This document shows, in pieces, positions 46,211-53,921 of a DNA stretch of 64,000 bases. Where the stretch lies: contig JANNBN010000166.1 in NCBI GenBank assembly GCA_031385545.1, positions 86,092-150,091 on the forward strand, read 5' to 3'. The notes below the pieces were generated by a model. That model did not search any database. It was not told the origin of the DNA and saw nothing but the letters and a program-made list of their open reading frames with translations. Positions within the stretch are counted from its first letter, which is position 1; each line of letters begins with the position of its first letter. The position numbers and the translations under genes were made by a program. Source of the DNA: JANNBN01 sp031385545. GTDB taxonomy: Bacteria; Actinomycetota; Acidimicrobiia; Acidimicrobiales; JANYDT01.

Positions 46211-47132
46211 AGGACTCGGGGCGTTGATCCCGACAGCGGAAGAACGGGCGACTGCGGATGCGATCCCGACGAAGTCGACGAGCGATGGAGAAGGGGTGCT
46301 CGCCGAAATCGCGCTGCAGGCCATCGTGCCGAGCAGATTCCAGACCCGTGAAGTCTTTGACGAAGTGGCGCTCGAGGACCTTGCGGGGTCAATCAAAGAA
46401 GTTGGCGTCCTGCAGCCGATCCTGGTCAGACCATTGGGAAACGGTTCCTATGAGTTGGTGGCCGGTGAGCGTCGCTGGCGAGCGGCTCGACGCGCTGGGT
46501 TGAGAACCATCCCCGCGCTCATCAAAGACACCCCGGATCAAGCGTCTGTTCTCCATGTCCTCATCGAGAACCTGCAGCGCGAGGATCTTGATGCGCTTGA
46601 AGAGGCTGCGGGATTCCAACAACTCATTGCCGAGTTGGGTGCGACGCACGAAGAGGTTGCGACCCGAGTCGGCCGGTCTCGCTCGGCTGTGACCAACAGT
46701 CTTCGGCTGTTGCAGCTCACACCTGCGATACAGAAGATGATCAAGACGAAGGAACTGTCAGCAGGGCACGCCCGTACCCTGCTGCAGATCACAGACAAGG
46801 CCTTTCAGGAAACCCTCGCCCGGCGAGCAGTGTCCGAAGGGATGACGGTCAGGCAACTCGAAGCTGCAATCCAGCTGCGATCGGCTCTTGCCTCGGGCAA
46901 GAGCGGCAAGCCCACGCCGGCGTCGCGAACAAACGCGAAAGCGACGGACAAGCCCGCAGCGCTCTTAGAACTCGAAGAAATTTTGTCCGGGCAGTTCGAT
47001 ACCCGGGTCGGAATCGATCTCGGCCCGAAGAATGGCAAAATCGTTATCGAGTTCGCCGACATCGAAGACCTTGAGCGAATTTTCGCTGTGATGACCGGCG
47101 AAACCCCCGAACCGGACCTCGTCGAAGGCTGA
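46185..47132 (+). CDS. parB: Chromosome partitioning protein ParB
   Basis: A 315-residue CTP-dependent clamp that binds parS. The N-terminal ParA-activating peptide QSGLGKGLGALIP is intact. The CTPase motif is in YELVAGERRWRAARRAGL (about 90-107), the helix-turn-helix in GATHEEVATRVGRSRSAVTNSLRLL, and a C-terminal dimer domain closes the protein. It starts inside the end of parA (GTG). Three parS sites lie upstream of parA. Confidence 0.97.
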   Translation: MVRQSGLGKGLGALIPTAEERATADAIPTKSTSDGEGVLAEIALQAIVPSRFQTREVFDEVALEDLAGSIKEVGVLQPILVRPLGNGSYELVAGERRWRAARRAGLRTIPALIKDTPDQASVLHVLIENLQREDLDALEEAAGFQQLIAELGATHEEVATRVGRSRSAVTNSLRLLQLTPAIQKMIKTKELSAGHARTLLQITDKAFQETLARRAVSEGMTVRQLEAAIQLRSALASGKSGKPTPASRTNAKATDKPAALLELEEILSGQFDTRVGIDLGPKNGKIVIEFADIEDLERIFAVMTGETPEPDLVEG

Positions 47133-47190
47133 CCACGAAACGGCCACCGAGCGTCCTACTACTGGCGCAGGGGCAGCTCGACCGAGGGGC

Positions 47191-47517
47191 CTACAGGTGG
47201 GTGGACAGCTTGTCCATCAGCCGGCCTTTGGGCATTGCGCCCACGATGCGATCAACAAGCTCGCCATTTTTGAACACCAGCATGGTGGGAATGCTCTGTA
47301 CCCCGTAGCGCATTGCAACGTTTGGGTTCTCGTCGACATTGAGCTTCGCGATCTGCAGCTTGCCGACCTGCTCCGACGAAATCTCATCGAGCACGGGAGC
47401 AACCATCTTGCACGGCCCGCACCATTCGGCCCAGAAATCGATGACGATCGGCGTGTCGGCTGCACCGACATGCTCGTCGAACGTGGCATCGGTGAGGGTT
47501 GCGATGTGCTCGGACAT
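47191..47517 (-). CDS. trxA: Thioredoxin
   Basis: A 108-residue thioredoxin with the active site FWAEWCGPCKMVAPVL and the cis-proline loop QSIPTMLVFKNGE. It keeps cytoplasmic thiols reduced using electrons from TrxB. The ATG at 47517 has AGGAG 7 bases upstream. The stop faces the parB stop across 58 bp. Confidence 0.97.
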   Translation of the reverse strand: MSEHIATLTDATFDEHVGAADTPIVIDFWAEWCGPCKMVAPVLDEISSEQVGKLQIAKLNVDENPNVAMRYGVQSIPTMLVFKNGELVDRIVGAMPKGRLMDKLSTHL

Positions 47518-47775
47518 GGTGGTTCTCCTAAAACAATTGGAACGAATGCTGCGAATGAGTAAAGCACGCGTCGAGAGTGAGTCGGATATGAATCGTATGG
47601 GGTTTGAGTCTGCAGCCCGGCGTTGCCAGCGGTGCAAGTCACCGCTTGACGGTGCAACCGAAAGGCCTATCGGCTTGTTCCCGGAGCAGCGAATTCATAA
47701 ACCCAACCCTGTGTGGGCCCGTGCCTGGCCCGGGTCGGTCTGTATCGGCCCTGACACTGCGCAGAACAGGTCTCG

Positions 47776-48720
47776 TCAGTGGTGAGCCTCAAGCCAGCGC
47801 TCGGCATCGATTGCGGCCATGCAACCGGATCCCGCAGCGGTGATGGCCTGGCGGTACGTGTGATCCTGCACGTCGCCGCAGCCGAAGACCCCATCAACGT
47901 TGGTCAGTGACCGCCCGGGCACTGTTGCCAGGTATCCCTGCTCGTCAAGATCGACCTGGCCCTTGAACAAGTCGGTGTTCGGCACATGCCCGATGGCGAC
48001 GAACAAACCCGTGACGTTCAACGTGGAACGCTCGCCCGTGACCGTGTCTTCGAGAACGGCTCCTTCCAAGGACGGTGCTCCGAGGAGATCAACGACGGCA
48101 GAGTTCCAGCGAAACTCGATCTTGGGATTGGCCATGGCCCGGTCCTGCATGATCTTGGAGGCACGGAGCGAGTCTCGGCGGTGCACCACGGTGACCTTGC
48201 TGGCGAATTTCGTGAGGAAATTCGCTTCTTCCATCGCAGAGTCACCTCCTCCGACCACAGCAATTTCCTTTCCCCTGAAAAAGAAGCCGTCGCAGGTTGC
48301 ACAGGTCGAGAGACCGTGCCCGAGCAACCGCTGTTCGGCGGGGAGGTTCAGCATCAACGACCGCGCACCGGTCGAGATGATCACTGCCTTCGATCGGTAC
48401 TCGTTGTCGCCGACGAACACCGAGAAAGGCTGCTGGGTGAAGTCGACCCTGGTGACCTTTTCTGTGAGCATCTCGGCACCGAACCGCTCGGCCTGGGCCC
48501 GCATGGTGGTCATGAGCTCGGGTCCTTGGATGCCGTGCTCGAAACCAGGGAAGTTCTCGACCTCAGTGGTGAGCATCAATTGCCCACCTGGTTGGTCGCC
48601 GGTGGACGAGATCTCGCCCTCGATGACGAGCGGGTGCAAGTTCGCCCGAGCGGTGTAAATGGCAGCTGTGAGACCAGCTGGGCCTGAACCGATGATGATG
48701 ACGTCTCGCACGGATGACAT
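47776..48720 (-). CDS. trxB: Thioredoxin reductase
   Basis: A 314-residue FAD/NADPH enzyme. FAD motif DVIIIGSGPAGLTAAIYTARA, redox-active CATCDGFFF, NADPH motif VVGGGDSAMEEANFL and C-terminal VFGCGDVQDHTYRQAITAAGSGC, quoted in part, are all intact. It reduces the TrxA encoded next to it. The two genes are 258 bp apart, and that gap can fold small overlapping hairpins near 47629-47655. Confidence 0.97.
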   Translation of the reverse strand: MSSVRDVIIIGSGPAGLTAAIYTARANLHPLVIEGEISSTGDQPGGQLMLTTEVENFPGFEHGIQGPELMTTMRAQAERFGAEMLTEKVTRVDFTQQPFSVFVGDNEYRSKAVIISTGARSLMLNLPAEQRLLGHGLSTCATCDGFFFRGKEIAVVGGGDSAMEEANFLTKFASKVTVVHRRDSLRASKIMQDRAMANPKIEFRWNSAVVDLLGAPSLEGAVLEDTVTGERSTLNVTGLFVAIGHVPNTDLFKGQVDLDEQGYLATVPGRSLTNVDGVFGCGDVQDHTYRQAITAAGSGCMAAIDAERWLEAHH

Positions 48721-48751
48721 GACTCAGAGAACCTTTCGCAGCCGACTTTGG

Positions 48752-49051
48752 TCAGGCGGTTGGTTTGGCACGACGACGGCGCCACAGCAGCGCCCCGCCC
48801 AGCATGAACACCGAACCGATGAGGAAATATGCCAACCACACGCCCTTCGGCAGATAGCTGTCGGTCAAACGCACCAGCCCGATGATCAAGAAGCAGAACA
48901 ACAGGACGGCCAGACCCAGTGCCATGACAAAGAACACGGCGTACTTGACCAATTTCGTTGCGGGTTCCGACGTCTTCGACCGGACGGACCCCACCGCTTG
49001 TTCGAATGTGTCGACCAACTGCGTTGCCCAGTCCGGTTCTGCATTGCTCAC
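48752..49051 (-). CDS. Small two-helix membrane protein
   Basis: A 99-residue protein with a soluble N terminus (about 1-35), two membrane helices (VKYAVFFVMALGLAVLLFCF and WLAYFLIGSVFMLGGALLW) and a basic RRRRAK tail, so both ends should face the cytoplasm. It lies 31 bp before trxB on the same strand. It resembles phage-holin-superfamily-like small proteins in outline only; I do not recognise it. Confidence 0.6.
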   Translation of the reverse strand: MSNAEPDWATQLVDTFEQAVGSVRSKTSEPATKLVKYAVFFVMALGLAVLLFCFLIIGLVRLTDSYLPKGVWLAYFLIGSVFMLGGALLWRRRRAKPTA

Positions 49052-49100
49052 ACGAGCAGACTATCCGTTCGGGTGGGTCGGGTTTCCTGCGGGACTTGCG

Positions 49101-50483
49101 TCACGTGACGGGCCGGCACGCATCATCGACAGCAACAACCACGGGTGCTTTCCCGACGGGGGTGGCGACTGCAAAGGTGACCATGCGGTCCCCGACGAGC
49201 GCCCGAACGAAACGCGGTGGTGCCTGTTCGACCCCCGACACCGTGAGCGCAACGCGTAACGCATCAGCGCATGGCGTTGACACGTCTGCCAGCGCCAGAG
49301 TCGGATCAGCTCGCAGCTTCGCAGCAACTTCGGACACGGACAGGTACTTGCCGAGCAAGTTCGGTGTGGGCGGCAGATCGGAGGTGGTCGTTGCAGCTGC
49401 TTCTGCGGCCGGTTCGGCAAGCGTGGCTGAACCAACACCCGAACGATCCGCTGTCACCGTGGTCGTCGGACGCACCGCAGGAGCCAGGGCCGCGGGAGCG
49501 GGCGGGGCGAGATCGGAGGAGGTCGGAGGCTCGGAAGAGCGCGCAGGTGGCGCTCCACCGGGTGGAAGAGCAGATTTCCTTGCCAGGGGCGGCGATGTGC
49601 CTCCTGCCGTATCGATCTGCCCGCCTACAGCGCTGTCGAAGCTCACCGCTTCGTCGTCGGTTGGAATGTGCGCCGTCGTGCCGCCTGCGCCAGGTGCGCC
49701 CTCCGACGTAGCCGACTCCATCGCTGCTCGGGCGCTCGCGGCTTCCTCGGACGCGACGCCGGCGAAATTTCCGGCCACCGTTTCGGGTGCAGCGGCTGCT
49801 TCCGCCGCCGCTGCAGCGGTTGTGTCTGCCGCCGCTGCTGTCTCGGCTGCCTCGCCAGCGAGATTTGCTGACGTGACCCGCGCCGAGTTGGCGAACAAAG
49901 CACTGGCTCCGAAGGTGCATGCCGCCAGGACCGCTGCGGCTGACGCCGCGTAACGTGGGGTGAAGTAGCGGGTTCGGCGGCGCTGCAGGGAGATCACGTT
50001 GGAGGAATGGACCGCAGCATCTTGGCCGGGCGAAAGCGTTGGTTCGGCCGTTGGTTCGGCCGCTGGGTCCGAAACGGGCTCCGCAGTGGATGTCGGTTCG
50101 ATCACGGGATCAGCGATCGATCGGGCCCAACTTCCCACGATGGCCACCCTGGCCGGGCACGCAACGCACGCAGCGAGATGCAAGATGGTCGTGCGAACCG
50201 CCTCTGCGTCAAGTCCGAAAGCAGCATCGGGAACGCCGGCCTGCAGGTCGGCCAGGACCGAAACCCCAAGATCGCTCAGATGGCCGTCACGAAGCAGGCG
50301 GTCGTGGTCGTCGATGTCAGCCCATTCAGCTCGTTCCTCGTCCTGGTCCTTCTGATATCTCGCGCTGTGATCACCGGTGGCGGCATTTTCGGTTCTGGAG
50401 AGGCCGTCAAAGATCGGCGCGTCCAACCAACCTGCCGTCGGGTCAGGTTGCGGAGCGGCAGATGTGGGTTCGGGAGCGCTCAT
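49101..50483 (-). CDS. Putative zinc-type anti-sigma factor with outside domain
   Basis: A 460-residue membrane protein. Residues about 80-115 contain HLAACVAC, an exact H-x3-C-x2-C match to zinc anti-sigma domains. One membrane helix (about 188-208) is followed by a long Ala/Thr/Pro-rich stretch and a compact C-terminal domain of about 90 residues (YLSVSEVAAKLRADP... VVAVDDACRPV). The ATG overlaps the sigma-factor stop (ATGA), the usual sigma/anti-sigma pairing. It corresponds in position to mycobacterial RsmA. Confidence 0.7.
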   Translation of the reverse strand: MSAPEPTSAAPQPDPTAGWLDAPIFDGLSRTENAATGDHSARYQKDQDEERAEWADIDDHDRLLRDGHLSDLGVSVLADLQAGVPDAAFGLDAEAVRTTILHLAACVACPARVAIVGSWARSIADPVIEPTSTAEPVSDPAAEPTAEPTLSPGQDAAVHSSNVISLQRRRTRYFTPRYAASAAAVLAACTFGASALFANSARVTSANLAGEAAETAAAADTTAAAAAEAAAAPETVAGNFAGVASEEAASARAAMESATSEGAPGAGGTTAHIPTDDEAVSFDSAVGGQIDTAGGTSPPLARKSALPPGGAPPARSSEPPTSSDLAPPAPAALAPAVRPTTTVTADRSGVGSATLAEPAAEAAATTTSDLPPTPNLLGKYLSVSEVAAKLRADPTLALADVSTPCADALRVALTVSGVEQAPPRFVRALVGDRMVTFAVATPVGKAPVVVAVDDACRPVT

Positions 50484-51238
50484 GGGTGGCTCGAGTCTGA
50501 CGGTGGGAGTTGATGTGTGGTGAGACGCAGTTCCGTGCCGGGTTGGTTCCCGGAGGTTGCTGTGCCAACGGTCATGTGAGCGCGAGCGGTTTGCTGCGCA
50601 CTGGGGTGCGGGTCCTCGTCGGTGGGGTCGCCCAATCCCGATTCAGGCCGTGCGAGCGCGGCACGGCCCCGGGCGATACGAGAGCGAACCGTCCCGATGG
50701 GGATGCCGAGAACGTCAGCGATCTCGCCGTAGTCGAGGTCGCAGAGATCACGAAGCACAACCGCCGTGCGAAACTCGACGGGCAGCCTCTGCAACGCAGC
50801 GTCCACTTGGAGTCGGTCTGCGATCCGTCGGTCGAACCCGCCGTCGGCCGATGCCCTGCCGTCAAAAGCCCTGCCGTCAAAAGCCCTGCCGTCCAAAGAC
50901 CTGCCGGTGCCCGCAAACTCAAGCATGGAATCGTCGGTGGCAATGGGTCGTCTCTTGCGTCTGCGCAGTTCGTCGAGTGACGCGTTGGTGGCGATGCGAT
51001 AAACCCATGTCGAGAACGCTGCAGTTCCGTCGAACTTGGCGATGTGGCGCATGATTGCGATGGAGGCCTCTTGAGTCGCGTCGTGGGCGTCGGCATCGGA
51101 ACCGACAATCCGACGGCAGACTCCCCAGATCCGCTGACGGTGGGCCCGCAGCAACTCATCAAGCGCCCGGGTGTCGCCCTGCTGCGCATTGGCGATCAAC
51201 CGGGCTTCGGTCTCCCGGTCCAGCAGCTTGTCGACCAC
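50480..51238 (-). CDS. ECF-type RNA polymerase sigma factor (SigM position)
   Basis: A 252-residue sigma-70-family protein. Region 2 is ELLRAHRQRIWGVCRRIVG... TQEASIAIMRHIAKFDG... FSTWVYRIATNASLDELRRR (in part). Region 4 is LQRLPVEFRTAVVLRDLCDLDYGEIADVLGIPIGTVRSRI. The linker carries tandem FDGRA repeats. The GTG at 51238 starts 2 bp after the kinase stop. The last 50 residues are extra, polar and probably disordered. Position between the kinase and anti-sigma genes matches mycobacterial SigM. Confidence 0.9.
   Translation of the reverse strand: MVDKLLDRETEARLIANAQQGDTRALDELLRAHRQRIWGVCRRIVGSDADAHDATQEASIAIMRHIAKFDGTAAFSTWVYRIATNASLDELRRRKRRPIATDDSMLEFAGTGRSLDGRAFDGRAFDGRASADGGFDRRIADRLQVDAALQRLPVEFRTAVVLRDLCDLDYGEIADVLGIPIGTVRSRIARGRAALARPESGLGDPTDEDPHPSAQQTARAHMTVGTATSGNQPGTELRLTTHQLPPSDSSHP
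50853..50897. repeat. In-frame 15-bp tandem repeat in the sigma factor linker
   Basis: GCCCTGCCGTCAAAA is repeated at 50853-50867 and 50868-50882, with a third copy at 50883-50897 that differs by one base. It encodes tandem FDGRA units between sigma regions 2 and 4. Confidence 0.9.
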
Positions 51239-51240
51239 GG

Positions 51241-52962
51241 TCAGCCGAACACCTTGACTTCGGCGATCGAAACGCTTGCGTTCGGTCCGAGATCGTCGAC
51301 CCAGAGCATCACGTGGCGGGCGCGTCGGTTGACGGCGATCGTGACCGTGGAATTCGGCACGGGTTCGAACCTGGTCGCGCGCTCGCCCCACGCCGCCAGT
51401 TCCGAGCCGACCGAGGAGTCGGTGTAGACAACCGCATTCCAACCAGCCGACAGGCTTGCCACCTGAAGCGACCCGATGTGGCGCTCGGATCCCATGTCCA
51501 GGATCAGCCCGACCCCACGTTTCGACACACCGGCGAAGCCGCTGTCATAAGTCTCGGTACGCCACGCTGCCAAGGTGCCGTCTGTCAGGTTTCCGAGCAG
51601 TTCGTTTCGTTCGGCGCCATCGCCGGGGGCAGGGTCGAACGTGCGGATGGACTGGATCTCGATCGCGTCGGCCGCCGCTGATCCACTCACCCAACCGCCA
51701 ACCACGCCTAATAGCAGGCCCGCAATGGTGAGACTGATGAGACGCACAACTGGGAGTCGGCGCCGCACGGGATCGCGTTGCTGAGTCGTGGATCTTCCGG
51801 TGGATTTTCCGGTGGACTTGGGTTCGCTGCGCTGGCTCGGCGACCCGGGCCGCTCGGCGGTTCGTTCGCTTGGTCGTTCGCTTGGTCGTTCGCTTGGTCG
51901 TCTCGCGATGCGGGTGCGTTCGTCCATCAGCACCGTGGATGCATCTGGGGTATCCAGGGCATCCGCCGCGCCGCCCGTCGCCGAGGCCGCTGGAACCGGC
52001 CGTGGCATTCCGGAAGCCGGCGTGGTTGCACCTGATGCCCGGGTGACGACAGGGGCTGCATCGTCGTCGATGTCGACCGTCCGGAGCGCCCGCGCCAGGT
52101 CAGAGGCCCGCTGGTAGCGCTGCTCGGGATTGCGCGCCATCGCAGTCATGATGACGCGCTCAAGTGACCGCGACAGGTCGGGCCGGATCTGCCGTGGGCG
52201 TTGCGTGGTTCCGTTGACGTGCAGGGTGGCTGTTGCCAGGTCCGTCGCGCCAACGAACGGTGGACGCCCGCAGACCGCTTCGTACAGAACCACACCGAGT
52301 GAATAGATGTCCGAGCGAGCGTCGATCTCGGCGCCTTCGACCTGTTCTGGCGACAGATACTTCGCCGTGCCGAGTATGGACCCGACCTGAGTCAGGTCCT
52401 CGTGCTCCGGCCCGGTGAGCGTTTGCTGGACGGCTTTGGCGATGCCGAAATCTGCGACCTTCACCCGGCCATCGGGTTGAACCATGATGTTGCCCGGTTT
52501 CACATCCCGGTGGACGAACCCGCTGGCATGGGCAAACGCGAGCCCATCAGCGGCTTGCGCCACCACGGACACCGAGTCGCTGACGCTCAGCGCGGATTCG
52601 CTCATCAGTGCACGCATGGTGCGCCCAGGCACCATTTCCATGATGATGTATGCGCGAATCGAATCGTTTGGACGGTCGGGGTACTCGTCGATGCCGGTGT
52701 CATAGACGGTGACGATCGCGGGATGGTTCAGGCGGGCTGCGCTGACAGCCTCGCGCTTGAACCGAGCGCGGAAACCTGCGTCGGAAGCGAGGTGCGGGTA
52801 CAGGATCTTGGCTGCGACCGACCTGCCGAGGATGGCGTCGGTTGCTTCCCACACTTCTGCCATGCCGCCGCGCGCCAGCGGTCGGACCAACTGGTACCGC
52901 TGCCCGAGGCGTTCCCCGACGACCCCGACGGGCGATGTTCCATGTGGTGGGCGCCCTGCCAT
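51241..52962 (-). CDS. Membrane Ser/Thr protein kinase with extracytoplasmic sensor domain
   Basis: A 573-residue kinase. The catalytic domain (about 20-300) has LARGGMAEVW, Lys52 in VAAKIL, HRDVKPGN (Asp153), ADFGIAKA (171-173) and the activation segment ending GTAKYLSPEQ, so it looks active. A Pro/Ser/Arg-rich juxtamembrane stretch with RPSE repeats leads to one membrane helix (about 404-426). The last 140 residues look like a discoidin/carbohydrate-binding-like fold rather than PASTA repeats. It is the counterpart of the pseudokinase part fused to MurJ in Mycobacterium. Confidence 0.9.
   Translation of the reverse strand: MAGRPPHGTSPVGVVGERLGQRYQLVRPLARGGMAEVWEATDAILGRSVAAKILYPHLASDAGFRARFKREAVSAARLNHPAIVTVYDTGIDEYPDRPNDSIRAYIIMEMVPGRTMRALMSESALSVSDSVSVVAQAADGLAFAHASGFVHRDVKPGNIMVQPDGRVKVADFGIAKAVQQTLTGPEHEDLTQVGSILGTAKYLSPEQVEGAEIDARSDIYSLGVVLYEAVCGRPPFVGATDLATATLHVNGTTQRPRQIRPDLSRSLERVIMTAMARNPEQRYQRASDLARALRTVDIDDDAAPVVTRASGATTPASGMPRPVPAASATGGAADALDTPDASTVLMDERTRIARRPSERPSERPSERTAERPGSPSQRSEPKSTGKSTGRSTTQQRDPVRRRLPVVRLISLTIAGLLLGVVGGWVSGSAAADAIEIQSIRTFDPAPGDGAERNELLGNLTDGTLAAWRTETYDSGFAGVSKRGVGLILDMGSERHIGSLQVASLSAGWNAVVYTDSSVGSELAAWGERATRFEPVPNSTVTIAVNRRARHVMLWVDDLGPNASVSIAEVKVFG
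51865..51900. repeat. In-frame 12-bp tandem repeat in the kinase juxtamembrane region
   Basis: TTCGCTTGGTCG is repeated three times without mismatch (51865-51876, 51877-51888, 51889-51900), encoding tandem RPSE or phase-related units next to the membrane helix. Confidence 0.9.
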
Positions 52963-53019
52963 GGGCTCAGCTTTGCACGGCTGCGGCGGTGTGCTGCGGC
53001 GCGCCGACGAGCTGGTTCA

Positions 53020-53901
53020 TCACGTGGAGCGCAGCGCGCCAGCAGACGGGGCCACAAAACACAGCCCGATGACCCCAAGCCCGCCGTGAGTTCCGATCAC
53101 CGCGCCGATCCGACCCACCGTGATCGAATTCCGGTCGACATGCTCGGACAACAGTTGCAGCAGCATCGACAAGTCGGCCTCGGTGGCATTCCCGTGCATC
53201 ACCGCGACATTGCTGACCGAGCCGTGTTCGGTCTTCGCCTTTCCCAGAAAGCCGACGAGCGTGCTGAGCGCTCGTGACCGTGTTCGCTGTTTGCCGGCCT
53301 CTTCCACGGCTCCGGTCGACACATTGATAAGCGGTTTGATGGCCAACAACGACCCGAGCATCGCCTGGGCGCCGCCGATGCGACCGCCCTTTCGGAGGTT
53401 GTCGAGCGAATCGATGGTTCCGTAGACGAACGAGCGCCCGATGTAGGACTGGGCAACTTCGGCGACACGGTGGAGGGTTTCTCCGCCTGCCGCGGCCGTT
53501 GCCGCCGCCAGCACCATGGTCCCCTGACCGGCAGTGATGGATTTCGAATCAACGACGGTGACCGGGAACTCGTCAGCCATCGCCCGTGCGGCGAGGACTG
53601 CGGATTGATGCGTGGCCGACAACGCAGCTGACATGGTGATGCAGACGACGCCGCTTGCGCCCGCTGCCTGGGCTGCACGGAAGGCGGCTTCGAAGGCTCC
53701 GGGAGACGGCGCTGCGGTCTCCGGAAGGTCAGGAGTCGAGGCCATGCGCGCCCAGAACTGGTCGGCGCTCAACTGCACCCGATCCGTGAACTCTTCCGTG
53801 CCGAAGCGGATGGAGAGGGGTACGACCGTCACGTGCGCAGCGGCTGCCTGCACGTCGGTGAGATCGCAAGCCGAGTCCGTGATGACCTGAACGTGTTTCA
53901 T
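53020..53901 (-). CDS. DegV family fatty-acid-binding protein
   Basis: A 293-residue protein starting MKHVQVITDSACDLT, the DegV hallmark. Further motifs are CITMSAALSATHQSA (lipid carboxylate/phosphate contacts), VDSKSITAGQG, DSLDNLRKGGRIGGAQA and VMHGNA. DegV/FakB proteins bind a fatty acid and present it to a kinase (FakA); no fakA is in the window. The ATG at 53901 is chosen because the domain begins there. It lies 20 bp after murJ and 57 bp before the kinase. Confidence 0.9.
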   Translation of the reverse strand: MKHVQVITDSACDLTDVQAAAAHVTVVPLSIRFGTEEFTDRVQLSADQFWARMASTPDLPETAAPSPGAFEAAFRAAQAAGASGVVCITMSAALSATHQSAVLAARAMADEFPVTVVDSKSITAGQGTMVLAAATAAAGGETLHRVAEVAQSYIGRSFVYGTIDSLDNLRKGGRIGGAQAMLGSLLAIKPLINVSTGAVEEAGKQRTRSRALSTLVGFLGKAKTEHGSVSNVAVMHGNATEADLSMLLQLLSEHVDRNSITVGRIGAVIGTHGGLGVIGLCFVAPSAGALRST

Positions 53902-53921
53902 GATCCGCGACGGTATGCGAT

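Noticed and set aside
47629..47655. Overlapping small hairpins in the trxA-trxB gap as a riboswitch
   Set aside because: The 5-7 bp stems are short and match no riboswitch class I know, so they were left as a remark only.
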